The notes under the pieces: generated by a model
Database searches by the model: none
Told to the model about the DNA's origin: nothing
Seen by the model: the letters and a program-made list of their open reading frames with translations, nothing else
Position numbers and translations under genes: made by a program
In this document: in pieces, positions 21,573 to 29,974 of the stretch
How the letters are laid out: each line of letters starts with the position of its first letter
How positions within the stretch are numbered: the first letter of the stretch is position 1
Assembly (NCBI RefSeq): GCF_014698115.1
Contig: NZ_JACJSJ010000066.1
Location: 1 to 46,480, forward strand
Source: Nostoc sp. FACHB-973
GTDB taxonomy: Bacteria > Cyanobacteriota > Cyanobacteriia > Cyanobacteriales > Nostocaceae
DNA: 46,480 nt
Direction: 5' to 3'

Positions 21573-22061
21573 GAAGTTGGAACAACTCAGTAGCGTAATT
21601 AACAGAGGAATTGTGCCAAAGGCGAATTAGTCGCACTTTTTTCATATCCTCTCTTGATCGCTAGGGTTAGTGCCAAAATAGTAAATGGGTGTAGAAAGCA
21701 TTCGGCTCTTCCATAAAAAGAGGGGCGGGGCAGTACTCCCAGAACAAAATGTAATCGATTGTGTTGTGGAAGACTCAGAATCAGCAAAACAAAAAACTAC
21801 AAAATGGCAACCTGGTAGCGCTCAGGCGCAGTTCGGCGTCAACGGTTCCCATAAAAATCTTTTATTCAAAAAATTTTTATGGGCGTCTCTCAACCATCAT
21901 TCCTGGTGGGGATGCCATTATTAAACCGAAACATCTCTCTTTCCTGATTGGAGGCACCGGCAAAATCACCAAGGGCAACCTAAAAACAGTAATCCAAGGA
22001 TGGAGATGTCGCACTCCCAGGCAGCCATCCGCTAAAACTGTAAATTAAAGGGGAAGAGTGG
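21573..22061. other. Long spacer/leader before infB
   Basis: These 489 bp separate rnpM from infB. Frames here are open for up to about 95 codons on the plus strand, but composition is poor for coding and there is no ribosome site. GTGCCAAA words recur at about 21613 and 21671. ATAAAAATCTT (about 21852) and AAAAATTTTTATGGG (about 21869) could form an AT-rich hairpin. AAGGGGAAGAG stands just before the infB ATG. It probably is a 5' leader. Confidence 0.4.
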
Positions 22062-25000
22062 ATGAACAACGGCAAAGTTAGAATTTATGAATTATCAAAG
22101 GAATTGAATTTGGATAACAAAGAGCTACTAGCAATTTGCGACCAGCTCAGCATCGCGGTCAAAAGCCATAGCAGCACGATTTCAGAATCCGAGGCAGAAC
22201 ACATTCGCGCGGCTGCGGAAAAACTCGCAGCCACAAATGTGACGCCGAAAAAGGAACTAGGTACAACCAGCCACAAACCAAATTCCCAATCAAACGGCGG
22301 ACGTAACCGACCTGCTGCACCCCACAAACAGCAAATTTTGGAAATACGCAAACCCAAAATATTGAGAAACTCTACTTCCAACGCCTCAGAGGCGTCAGTT
22401 GCTACCAATACCCAAGTTGCTTTGTCTGAAGCTAATCCTCCCTCACCTCCACGGCCTTTCGCTACACCAGTCTCACCCATGAAGCCGACGGCACCAACCC
22501 GACCTGTACCCCGGAATCAATCTGAGACCCCAGAGCAACCTCCTGTAAAAGACTTGGAACAAACGCCTAGTCAAAACCAGCCACAGGAAAAAACAGTTGC
22601 CCAAAAGCCAGAAAAAGTAGTTCCACCCAGACCGAAACCGGAAAAACCTCAAAAACCGCAATTAGTTGCGCCACCGGCAAGACCTGCGGCGGAAGAACCC
22701 CAGGTGTCTGAGCAGCAATCTCCGGCAGACAAACCGATTCTCAAACGCGAACGTCCACGGACCACAGAAGGCGATCGCGACCAGCAAGTTAAGCCCAAAG
22801 TTGCTAAGCTGCCAACCGACCAGACCGCCCCAGCTGCACCACAAAGGCAGCCTCGTCCCACCCTATCACCCGGAAAACCGGAGCAAAGAGGAAATAGACC
22901 ATCAGGCCCATCACCAATAGGAGAGGGGCAAAGACCCCGACCCGCACGTCCTGGTGAAGCTGTAGCAGCAGCAATGCCCATTGCTACTCCACCAAGACAT
23001 CTGTCAGGAATAGCGGCGAAATCTGAAGTATTAGGTGACGAGCCAATCGCCCCCGATCTTCTGGATTTGAAACGCCCAAGTCCACCCCGGCCAAGCAAAG
23101 GCGGCAAAAAGTGGGTAGAAGAAGAAATCATTGACGAAGTTAAAGAAAAAGCGGGTAAGGCCGGCGTTAAAGGCAAGCGGGTCAAACCAATACTTCTAGA
23201 TGACGACTTTGAAGAAGACGATTTGCTGGATGATGACGATCTAGACTCACCAGCCACCGTCCAAGTCAGCCTTTCCATTGCCCGTCCGCCCAAACCCAAA
23301 GCAACTCGACCCACACAAGCTCCAGCGGCAGCCCTGGCTACAGTTCCAACAGCAAGAAGTAAAAAATCTTCTAGTTCCAACCGCGACCAAAACCGTCGCC
23401 AAGAAGTTGAAACCAAGCGCGATCGTCCGGAAAAAGTCGTGGTCACAGGGCCAATGACTGTCCAAGAATTGGCTGACCTCCTGATTGTTGCCGATACAGA
23501 GATTGTAAAAATCCTGTTCCTCAAAGGCATGGCAGTGAGCATCACCCAAAATCTGGATATTCCGACAATTACCCTGGTAGGAAAAGAACTAGAAATAGAA
23601 GTTGAAACCGCCGAACCAGAAGCAGAAGCTCGGAAAGTTACGGAAATGGTCAGCGTCGAAGACCTGGAACATCTCCATCGGCGTCCGCCAGTGGTGACAA
23701 TTATGGGTCACGTAGACCACGGTAAAACAACCCTGCTCGACTCGATTCGTAAAACCAAAGTAGCTGCTGGCGAAGCTGGTGGTATTACCCAACACATAGG
23801 TGCATACCATGTGGATGTGGTACATGAGGACAAACCACAGCAGATAGTCTTCCTAGATACTCCCGGTCACGAAGCCTTTACAGCAATGCGGGCACGAGGA
23901 GCGCGGGTAACAGATATTGCTGTGTTAGTAGTAGCTGCGGATGATGGCGTTCGTCCCCAAACCATTGAAGCTATTAGCCATGCTCAAGCAGCAGGAGTGC
24001 CAATTGTCGTTGCTATCAACAAAATTGACAAAGAAGCTGCACAGCCAGACCGGGTGAAACAAGAACTCACCCAGTATGGTCTGACAGCAGAAGAATGGGG
24101 CGGTGACACAATCATGGTGCCGGTGAGTGCCATCAGAGGTGAAAACCTAGACACGCTCCTAGAGATGATTCTCTTGGTAGCAGAGGTAGGAGAACTGTCT
24201 GCCAACCCAGACCGTTCTGCTAAAGGTACCGTCATTGAAGCACATCTGGATAAAGCCAAGGGAGCAGTTGCTACCCTGCTGATTCAGAATGGCACCTTGC
24301 ATGTAGGAGATATGCTGGTAGCCGGCTCCGCCTTTGGTAAGGTGCGAGCAATGGTGAATGACAGAGGCGTAAGAGTCGAAGCCGCCTCTCCATCCTTTGC
24401 AGTTGAGGTATTGGGCTTAAGTGATGTACCAGCAGCAGGCGACGAGTTCGAGGTCTTCGAGAACGAAAAAGAAGCCAGAAGCTTAGCAAGCGATCGCGCC
24501 GACAAACAACGCCTATCCCGCCTGTTGCAAGGACGTGTCACCCTCACAACCCTCTCAGCTCAAGCACAAGAAGGCGAGTTGAAAGAACTCAACTTGATCT
24601 TGAAGGGAGACGTGCAAGGTTCTGTGGAAGCCATTGTGGGAGCGCTCAAGCAAATCCCCCAAAACGAAGTCCAAATTCGGATGTTATTGGCTACTGCTGG
24701 GGAAATTACCGAAACAGATATCGACTTAGCATCTGCCAGTAACGCTGTAATAATTGGCTTCAACACCACCTTTGCTAGTGGCGCTAGACAAGCCGCCGAT
24801 GAAGCGGGTGTAGATGTTCGGGAATACAACGTCATCTACAAACTCCTGGAAGATATCCAAGATGCCTTGGAAGGTCTTCTCGAACCAGAGTTGGTGGAAG
24901 AACCCTTGGGTCAAACCGAAGTCCGCGCCGTCTTCCCAGTCGGCCGTGGTGCGGTTGCCGGTTGTTACGTTCAATCTGGCAAGCTAGTTCGCAACTGCAA

Positions 25001-25202
25001 AGTGCGGGTGCGACGTGGCAGTAAAGTGATTTATGAAGGCGTGCTTGACTCCCTAAAACGGATGAAAGAAGACGCCCGTGAGGTCAACGCTGGTTATGAA
25101 TGCGGTGTCGGCATTGATAAATTCAATGATTGGGCTGAAGGTGATATCATCGAAGCCTATCAGATGGTTACCAAGCGCCGTACTCTCACCTTAACTAGAT
25201 AG
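22062..25202 (+). CDS. infB: Translation initiation factor IF-2
   Basis: A 1046-residue IF-2, the GTPase that brings initiator tRNA to the ribosome. The first 50 residues are the IF2-N domain ('VRIYELSKELNLDNKELLAI'). A very long Pro/Lys/Arg-rich linker (about 60-470) typical of cyanobacteria follows, including an acidic patch 'DDDFEEDDLLDDDDLDS', then a second IF2-N domain (about 463-515, 'MTVQELADLLIVADTEIVKI'). The G domain has G1 'GHVDHGKT' at 549-556, 'GITQHIGAY', 'DTPGHEAFTAMRARG' and 'NKIDK'. Domains II to IV complete it, with the C-terminal tRNA-binding part ending 'YQMVTKRRTLTLTR'. Last gene of the rimP-nusA-rnpM-infB group. Confidence 0.97.
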   Translation: MNNGKVRIYELSKELNLDNKELLAICDQLSIAVKSHSSTISESEAEHIRAAAEKLAATNVTPKKELGTTSHKPNSQSNGGRNRPAAPHKQQILEIRKPKILRNSTSNASEASVATNTQVALSEANPPSPPRPFATPVSPMKPTAPTRPVPRNQSETPEQPPVKDLEQTPSQNQPQEKTVAQKPEKVVPPRPKPEKPQKPQLVAPPARPAAEEPQVSEQQSPADKPILKRERPRTTEGDRDQQVKPKVAKLPTDQTAPAAPQRQPRPTLSPGKPEQRGNRPSGPSPIGEGQRPRPARPGEAVAAAMPIATPPRHLSGIAAKSEVLGDEPIAPDLLDLKRPSPPRPSKGGKKWVEEEIIDEVKEKAGKAGVKGKRVKPILLDDDFEEDDLLDDDDLDSPATVQVSLSIARPPKPKATRPTQAPAAALATVPTARSKKSSSSNRDQNRRQEVETKRDRPEKVVVTGPMTVQELADLLIVADTEIVKILFLKGMAVSITQNLDIPTITLVGKELEIEVETAEPEAEARKVTEMVSVEDLEHLHRRPPVVTIMGHVDHGKTTLLDSIRKTKVAAGEAGGITQHIGAYHVDVVHEDKPQQIVFLDTPGHEAFTAMRARGARVTDIAVLVVAADDGVRPQTIEAISHAQAAGVPIVVAINKIDKEAAQPDRVKQELTQYGLTAEEWGGDTIMVPVSAIRGENLDTLLEMILLVAEVGELSANPDRSAKGTVIEAHLDKAKGAVATLLIQNGTLHVGDMLVAGSAFGKVRAMVNDRGVRVEAASPSFAVEVLGLSDVPAAGDEFEVFENEKEARSLASDRADKQRLSRLLQGRVTLTTLSAQAQEGELKELNLILKGDVQGSVEAIVGALKQIPQNEVQIRMLLATAGEITETDIDLASASNAVIIGFNTTFASGARQAADEAGVDVREYNVIYKLLEDIQDALEGLLEPELVEEPLGQTEVRAVFPVGRGAVAGCYVQSGKLVRNCKVRVRRGSKVIYEGVLDSLKRMKEDAREVNAGYECGVGIDKFNDWAEGDIIEAYQMVTKRRTLTLTR

Positions 25203-25227
25203 TGCTGAGGGTAAAATGGTTAGAAGG

Positions 25228-25267
25228 TAGGAGTTAGGAGTTATGAGTTAAAAGCTCCTAACTCCTA
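25228..25267. repeat. Inverted heptamer repeat, possible infB terminator
   Basis: TAGGAGTTAGGAG (25228-25240) and its exact reverse complement (25255-25267) give a 13-bp stem with a 14-nt loop, 26 nt past the infB stop. Built from TAGGAGT-type repeats; more TAACTCT/TAACTTT units follow to 25290. Confidence 0.65.
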
Positions 25268-25298
25268 ACTCTTAACTTTTAACTAATAACTTTAATAT

Positions 25299-25934
25299 AT
25301 GGCTTCATTTCGCTCTGAACCAATTTTGTGGATTCACGTCGCTGGATTAGCGACGTTGCCTGTTTTCTCAATACTCTGCTTATTGTTCCTGTCCGTGGGC
25401 GAGCCGTTTTTGCCCGTCTGGGCGGAACTATTCTTAGTAGCCGCCATTGGTGTTTTGCCGTTGCTATGGATGCAGTTGCGTCGCCCTTTTTACATCTTTG
25501 GTCTTTTGGGAATAGCTCTAAAGCCAGAAAATTTGACTGAGCGGCAGCGAAAAATTCTTTGTTTAACTAATACAAAGTTAAATCGTGTCCTAGCCCTAGT
25601 GACAGCAGTATTGTCGGTTTGGGCGCTGTGGCATATCTATCAAATTGCCCCGTTAGTAGCAAATACAGCTAAGTTTTTACCACAATGGCGCAGCCTCGGT
25701 CTAATACTTGCGGCCTTAGCCTTTTTAGCAAGTAATCTATTTTTACAAATTCCCGTTAGTGCCATGCGAGTTTTAGTGACTAATGACACAGAATTTGCTG
25801 CCATAGAACCGTTATCTTTAGAAAAGATTAAACAAGATTTTACAATTTTAGGCGTGCGGGTTAATCAAATGTTGCCCCGGTTATTTGAATCTGTATTCGC
25901 AAGAAACATAGATTCGCAGCAGCCCCCAGAGTAA
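25299..25934 (+). CDS. Low-complexity tail membrane protein
   Basis: A 211-residue integral membrane protein of the type named 'low-complexity tail membrane protein' in cyanobacterial annotation; function unknown. Hydrophobic segments lie at about 10-33 ('WIHVAGLATLPVFSILCLLF'), 38-57 ('AELFLVAAIGVLPLLWMQL'), 95-115 ('RVLALVTAVLSVWALWHI') and 130-150 ('SLGLILAALAFLASNLFL'). A conserved cytosolic stretch 'MRVLVTNDTEFAAIEPLSLEKIKQDF' in two pieces closes the protein; the tail here is short (NIDSQQPPE), not low-complexity. It follows infB with only a repeat hairpin between. Confidence 0.75.
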   Translation: MASFRSEPILWIHVAGLATLPVFSILCLLFLSVGEPFLPVWAELFLVAAIGVLPLLWMQLRRPFYIFGLLGIALKPENLTERQRKILCLTNTKLNRVLALVTAVLSVWALWHIYQIAPLVANTAKFLPQWRSLGLILAALAFLASNLFLQIPVSAMRVLVTNDTEFAAIEPLSLEKIKQDFTILGVRVNQMLPRLFESVFARNIDSQQPPE

Positions 25935-25967
25935 ATATTATTTTATTTGAAGAGGCTAGGAGCAGAC

Positions 25968-26055
25968 ACGGGGAGTGAAGGATGAGGGGGATGAGGGAGA
26001 TCAATTAATAACCAATGACTAATGCCCAATGCCCCATGCCCCATACCCCATGCCC
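25968..26055. repeat. Short tandem repeats
   Basis: GGGGATGAGGGAGAT units are followed by AATGCCCAATGCCCCATGCCCC units, of the same classes seen at 40355 and 1497. They fill the gap before the 26086 gene. Confidence 0.6.
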
Positions 26056-26085
26056 AAATAACTAATAACAGAGGAATGAGGAATT

Positions 26086-26283
26086 ATGGCTCAAATTCCA
26101 GCTTATAGCGATCGCCAATTTTCTGCGGATAGTGAAATTTGGTATAGTCTCAAATGTGCGATATCGACTAGTTCTGGTTTTCAACGCTGGCAATTAGAAC
26201 GGGATGTTCAATTACACGGACTTCGCTTAGAACAGCAGGTACAACGGTATTTACGAGAAACTTTAGAAACTTTAGCTTATTAA
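26086..26283 (+). CDS. Small conserved hypothetical protein
   Basis: A 65-residue protein, MAQIPAYSDRQFSADSEIWY, then 'SLKCAISTSSGFQRWQLERD' and 'LEQQVQRYLRETLETLAY'. The sequence is that of a compact soluble domain with a C-terminal amphipathic helix and no Cys pair or membrane span. GAGGAATGAGGAATT precedes the ATG and provides a ribosome site. I know no function. Confidence 0.65.
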   Translation: MAQIPAYSDRQFSADSEIWYSLKCAISTSSGFQRWQLERDVQLHGLRLEQQVQRYLRETLETLAY

Positions 26284-26392
26284 ATACCAAGTAAATCTTC
26301 TAGTTGAGGAACTTGGTAGTAGGCATTTTCCAAGCGATCGCCATCAACTTCAAACTCAATGGTGGGATTATTTTGTATAATTTACATCAGTG

Positions 26393-26421
26393 AAACCTGG
26401 CATCTTGACAGGTTTGCTTTT
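26393..26421 (+). terminator. Terminator-like hairpin
   Basis: AAACCTG and CAGGTTT form a 7-bp stem with a 9-nt loop, followed by GCTTTTT. It lies 110 nt past the stop at 26283, so it could end the 26086 transcript. Confidence 0.5.
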
Positions 26422-26467
26422 TCTGTGATCAGATCCCAGCACAATTAGTTGCTATATCCGGCTTTAG

Positions 26468-26586
26468 GAACTTCCAATTAAAAAAATATCCCATCCCTGC
26501 GGGACGCTCCGCAAACGTAGGGTAGCACAGCTGTGCTACCCTAAAAATTTCAAAATAATTTGGGATAATTTATTATTTGGAAGTTC
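26468..26586. mobile_element. MITE-like element with internal palindrome
   Basis: The ends are GAACTTCCAA (26468-26477) and TTGGAAGTTC (26577-26586), and a second inverted pair TATCCCA/TGGGATA lies inside them. The core has a perfect 26-bp palindrome at 26518-26543 (TAGGGTAGCACAG plus its complement) and a CCCTGCGGGACGCTCCGC stretch. It is 119 bp with no coding capacity. This is the build of a non-autonomous transposable element; the mobilising transposase is unknown. Confidence 0.65.
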
Positions 26587-26889
26587 TCTTTGCGTGTTCA
26601 TGTCCCCGCGTCCCCGTCTCAACAGCCAGACTGATATAAGTCCTGAAGGAATTGAAGTCCTTGTCTGGTTAATTGAGATGGTAGATGGATTTACGTAGTC
26701 GTGTACTAGTAAAATTTTCTGAATTAAAGTATATAACTTATGTATAAGTTCTGTGATTTATCTCAGGAATTTATCTGAATAAGTGCTAATCATCCAGTAT
26801 AGTTTTGCATGGGTTTTACAGCAGCTTACAAGACTGCTAACTTTAACCTTGTTCGACATAGCGTAATTCAGCACATCACAGACTTAAAA

Positions 26890-28584
26890 ATGAAATATCG
26901 GGGTTTTCACACTTCTGGAGCGAAAAATTTTCGCCTTCTTTCTAGCAATCATCTCAGATATACTGTACGGATGGCAGCCGGACTAACGGCTTTGTTAGTT
27001 GTTTCTGGTGGGTCAATAGTACTACCTGGTGAGGTAAATGCTGGTGCTACTCACCCAAAAGACATCGCCTCAACTCTCACAGCGCAAGTTCCCACCACTG
27101 CAACAGTAATTTACGTTAATCCCGCAACTGGTGCAGATAGCGCTGGTGCTGGTGTAACAGCTAACGCACCTTACAAGAGCATAAGTTTCGCTCTAAGTCA
27201 AGCCCAATCAGGCGCAGTAATTCAACTCGCACCTGGGAACTATAGCCAAGAAAGTGGGGAAACCTTTCCCATCTTGCTGAAACCAGGGGTGACACTGCGG
27301 GGTGATGAATCTACTAGAGGTCAGGCGATATTAATTTCAGGTGGAGGTTTCTACACTAGTCGCACCTTTGCCAGACAGGACATTACCATCCTTGCCGACC
27401 AAAATACGACTATTACGGGCGTTACTGTTACCAACCCAAATAGCCGGGGTACGGCTGTGTGGGTAGAGTCAACGAATCCCATCATCAAAAACAATACTTT
27501 TACTAACAGCATCAGAGAGGGTGTTTTTGTCACTGGTACAGGGAACCCCAAAATCGAAAGTAACATCTTTGTGCAAAATAAAGGCAATGGAGTTTCAATT
27601 GCTAAATCTGCCCAAGGAGAAATCCGGAATAACTTATTTCAGGATACTGGTTTTGGTATAGCGATCGGTGGCACTTCTACACCCCTAGTTGTAGAAAACC
27701 AAATCATCGAAAACCAAGACGGTCTTTTTATTTCAGAGTCAGCTAAGCCCGTATTGCGTAAGAATGTCATTCAAAACAATAAGCGGGATGGTATAGTAGC
27801 GACTGTTAGTGCTTTACCTGACCTTGGTACCAATGAAAATCCTGGTGGCAATCTGATTCGCAATAACACTCGTTATGATGTAAACAATGCTACTAAAACT
27901 GGTACAATTCTCGCTGTTGGGAATGATATAGACCAAAAACGAATTTTTGGTTCAGTAGATTTTGTTGCCGCAACTGTTGAGATACCACCTGGAGGGGCTG
28001 TCGCCTTTAAAGATGTGGCAGCAAATTACTGGGCAAAAGTCTACATCGAAGCCTTAGCTTCCCAAAATATTATTGCTGGGTTCCCTGATGGCACTTTTAA
28101 ACCCAATGAACCTGTGACACGCGCTCAATTTGCCACCATTATCACTAAAGCTTTGACACCACCAGTCAAACGCGCAGGTATTCAGTTTAAGGATGTAGCA
28201 AGCAATTTCTGGGCTTACGCTGCAATTCAATCTGCTTACCAAAGCCAATTTGTTTCTGGTTATCCTGATGGTACTTTTAAGCCACAGCAGCAAATTCCCA
28301 GAGTACAAGCTTTGGTAGCTTTAGCCAATGGTTTGGGCTTAACTGCCAACAATCAGAGCGTCCTTTCCTTTTACACCGATGCTGGCCAGATTCCTGATTA
28401 TGCGATCGCTCCTGTTGCTGCTGCAACAGTACGACAACTAGTAATCAACTATCCCACAGCTAAACAACTCAATCCTAATCGTCAGGCAACTAGAGCCGAA
28501 ATTGCTGCCTTTGTTTACCAAGCACTCGTCAATGCTGGACGTGCCCAACCAATTCCTTCATCCTATTTGGTAACAGTTCAATAA
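26890..28584 (+). CDS. Secreted DUF1565 beta-helix protein with SLH domains
   Basis: A cell-surface protein. From ATG 26890 (MKYRGFHTSGAKNFRLLSSN) it has 564 residues; an ATG at 26809 would add 27. A signal segment lies near residues 27-50 ('MAAGLTALLVVSGGSIVLP', ending VNA). Next is a DUF1565 domain ('IYVNPATGADSAGAG', 'YKSISFALSQAQSGAVIQLA') and a right-handed beta-helix built of repeats such as 'NPIIKNNTFTNS', 'NPKIESNIFVQNKGNGVSI' and 'KPVLRKNVIQNNKRDGIVA'. The C-terminus has three SLH units ('FKDVAANYWAKVYIEAL', 'FKDVASNFWAYAAIQSA', 'FYTDAGQIPDYAIAPVAAA'), which bind the cell wall. It probably acts on or adheres to polysaccharide, but no catalytic residues can be assigned. Ends in a strong hairpin. 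Confidence 0.88.
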   Translation: MKYRGFHTSGAKNFRLLSSNHLRYTVRMAAGLTALLVVSGGSIVLPGEVNAGATHPKDIASTLTAQVPTTATVIYVNPATGADSAGAGVTANAPYKSISFALSQAQSGAVIQLAPGNYSQESGETFPILLKPGVTLRGDESTRGQAILISGGGFYTSRTFARQDITILADQNTTITGVTVTNPNSRGTAVWVESTNPIIKNNTFTNSIREGVFVTGTGNPKIESNIFVQNKGNGVSIAKSAQGEIRNNLFQDTGFGIAIGGTSTPLVVENQIIENQDGLFISESAKPVLRKNVIQNNKRDGIVATVSALPDLGTNENPGGNLIRNNTRYDVNNATKTGTILAVGNDIDQKRIFGSVDFVAATVEIPPGGAVAFKDVAANYWAKVYIEALASQNIIAGFPDGTFKPNEPVTRAQFATIITKALTPPVKRAGIQFKDVASNFWAYAAIQSAYQSQFVSGYPDGTFKPQQQIPRVQALVALANGLGLTANNQSVLSFYTDAGQIPDYAIAPVAAATVRQLVINYPTAKQLNPNRQATRAEIAAFVYQALVNAGRAQPIPSSYLVTVQ

Positions 28585-28635
28585 GGAGTCCTAGTTTTTG
28601 AGTCCATAGCAATCAAGGCTTAATTGATTAATTGA

Positions 28636-28670
28636 AAGCGCCAGACTAATAAATCATTAGTCTGGCGCTT
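28636..28670. terminator. Strong hairpin after the SLH gene
   Basis: AAGCGCCAGACTAAT and its exact reverse complement pair over 15 bp with a 5-nt loop, 52 nt past the stop. There is no T tract, so it could be a processed 3' end or an inverted-repeat element. Confidence 0.65.
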
Positions 28671-28718
28671 CCAATATTGTGAATTTTATTAAATTTCGGT
28701 ATGTTGAATCATAAAATT

Positions 28719-28797
28719 TGGGGTCTTTAAATATAGTTGACCCCATTTGAATGTGATTGGGTTTATGGTCAGGGTCTTTATATTGGCTGACCCCGTT
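28719..28797. repeat. Twin related hairpins (GGGTCTTTA repeats)
   Basis: Two similar units, 28719-28745 (TGGGGTC...GACCCCA) and 28767-28795 (GGTCAGGGTC...GGCTGACC), each form a stem and share GGGTCTTTA(AA)TAT and TGACCCC. They lie in the 377-bp gap between the SLH gene and the DUF3493 gene. The remaining gap, 28800-28961, is very AT-rich and I see no gene in it. Confidence 0.5.
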
Positions 28798-28961
28798 TCA
28801 ACGATTTCTAGTTTCTCAGAAATTTTTGCTTTTTGAGATTTCGTAATATTTTTTTTATTTTTTCTTTCTTGAAATTTTAATTTTTATCAAAAAAAAATAT
28901 CTTTTAAAAATATGAACGTATGTCAAAGAAAAGCACAAAAAAATTAACAATTCAAATTTAT

Positions 28962-29255
28962 TCAGGAATTGGTATTTTTACCAGATTTGCGGCTTTCTTG
29001 CCGACGCTGCTCCCAGCGCCAGAGAAAGACCATCAGGGTAACGATTCCTATTTGGAGAGTCAAATTAGGCAAAGCGCTTTCAACATCCCGTCCCGCAAGC
29101 ACTCTGAAAAAAAAGATGAATGCCCCAATTAAGCCAGAGGCACCAAAAGCAATATAGATAAATTGTCGTAAGCCGCGATAAGGGGCTGCCACTTCTGCTT
29201 TCAGACGGGCATATTGTTCAGGGTTGAGGCGATTTTTGGGATTTGGATTTACCAT
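28962..29255 (-). CDS. DUF3493 membrane protein (LPA3-like)
   Basis: A 97-residue protein with the DUF3493 pattern: 'NRLNPEQYARLKAEVAAPYR', then 'GLRQFIYIAFGASGLIGAFI' as the first membrane span and 'LQIGIVTLMVFLWRWEQRRQ' as the second, with a basic polar tail. DUF3493 is shared with the plant protein LPA3, linked to photosystem II accumulation, and is nearly restricted to oxygenic phototrophs. It starts 34 bp from, and divergent to, the tRNA-Thr gene. Confidence 0.82.
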   Translation of the reverse strand: MVNPNPKNRLNPEQYARLKAEVAAPYRGLRQFIYIAFGASGLIGAFIFFFRVLAGRDVESALPNLTLQIGIVTLMVFLWRWEQRRQESRKSGKNTNS

Positions 29256-29288
29256 AAATAAATTATGCTATACTAATCGATTGTGTAC

Positions 29289-29360
29289 GCCGATGTGGCT
29301 CAGTGGTAGAGCAGCTGATTCGTAATCAGCAGGCCGTGGGTTCAAATCCCATCATCGGCT
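29289..29360 (+). tRNA. trnT: tRNA-Thr (anticodon CGU)
   Basis: 72 nt that fold as a full cloverleaf. The acceptor stem pairs GCCGATG with CATCGGC, with discriminator U. The D arm is GCTCAGTGGTAGAGC. The anticodon stem pairs GCTGA with TCAGC around TTCGTAA, giving CGU at 29321-29323, which reads ACG (Thr). The T arm is GTGGGTTCAAATCCCAT. The CCA end is not encoded. Confidence 0.95.
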
Positions 29361-29974
29361 TTGATAAAAGTATTGCTCAATACTAAAGTTTGACATAAAT
29401 CATCTACAGTGATTAATTATCTGTCGTCGCTGACAAATTATTGTTATCAAACTTAGTAATTCGCTTCCGTATGTATTGGTGACAAATTATTGCCATCTTT
29501 CTGAAAAGCAACAATTTATTTATTATATATAGAGCCTTGAATTTGACTTTGGAGAATATCTCGCATATCCCCTAGCTTAGGCAAAGCGATGCTGCCAGCT
29601 TTATAGGTTTGTACGTTAGCGAAGCTCGCTGTTCGCGTAGCGTCTCGTAGAGAAGGCATCGCAATAATTTCTTTAACCAATAGTCTGTCTACATACTGTC
29701 CTAACTCAGATGCGTACCCCGAAATAACAATTGCGAACCCCGAAATAACAATTGCAAACTCCGAAATAACAATTGCGAACCCCAAAATAACAATTGCGAA
29801 CTCCGAAATAACAAATGCGATCGCCAAATCGATAAATGCATTGGCGTAGCCCGCACTTCTTTACGAGGGGCTGCGCGTAGCTTGCTTCCCCGTAAGTTTT
29901 TATCTCTAACACCGAGCGTATTGGGATATTATGCAGGATAATAGAGATGGTTCAATTAGCGTGTCTAAATTTTC
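29361..29974. other. Repeat-rich spacer without a gene
   Basis: Contents: TGACAAATTATTG twice (29428, 29481), a GTTAGCGAAGCTCGCTGTTC stretch followed by CGCGTAGCGTCTCGTAGAG (29616-29655), the 21-bp tandem repeat at 29717-29821, and a GGCGTAGCCCGCACTTC palindrome region (about 29843-29890). A minus-strand frame of 103 codons crosses this area but its first half is only the 21-bp repeat read as FAIVISG, so I do not call a gene. Confidence 0.5.
29717..29821. repeat. 21-bp tandem repeat, five copies
   Basis: Unit CCCCGAAATAACAATTGCGA plus A starts at 29717, 29738, 29759, 29780 and 29801, with one to four differences between copies. It is not spaced like a CRISPR array, as there are no spacers. 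Confidence 0.8.

Larger units (their letters stand above)
26284..26808. other. Spacer with a hairpin, a coding scrap and a MITE
   Basis: This gap holds a minus-strand protein-like stretch at 26280-26384 (read as 'NNPTIEFEVDGDRLENAYYQ' and 'VPQLEDLLGI', then stop) with no usable start, so it may be a 3' gene scrap. A terminator-like hairpin lies at 26393-26421 and an inverted-repeat element at 26468-26586. The remaining 220 bp up to 26808 are AT-rich and probably hold the promoter of the SLH gene. Confidence 0.4.

Noticed and set aside
21761..22048. 95-codon plus-strand frame before infB
   Set aside because: No ribosome site, atypical composition and overlap with likely leader structures; kept only as spacer.
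22649..23545. 298-codon minus-strand frame inside infB
   Set aside because: It lies opposite the GC-rich linker of infB, has Ser/Arg/Gly-rich composition typical of an antisense shadow and resembles no protein.
29717..29821. CRISPR array
   Set aside because: The 21-bp units are contiguous with no unique spacers, and no cas gene is present in the window.
29516..29827. 103-codon minus-strand frame
   Set aside because: About a third of it is the 21-bp tandem repeat read as FAIVISG; the rest coincides with dispersed spacer repeats. No start signal or family resemblance.
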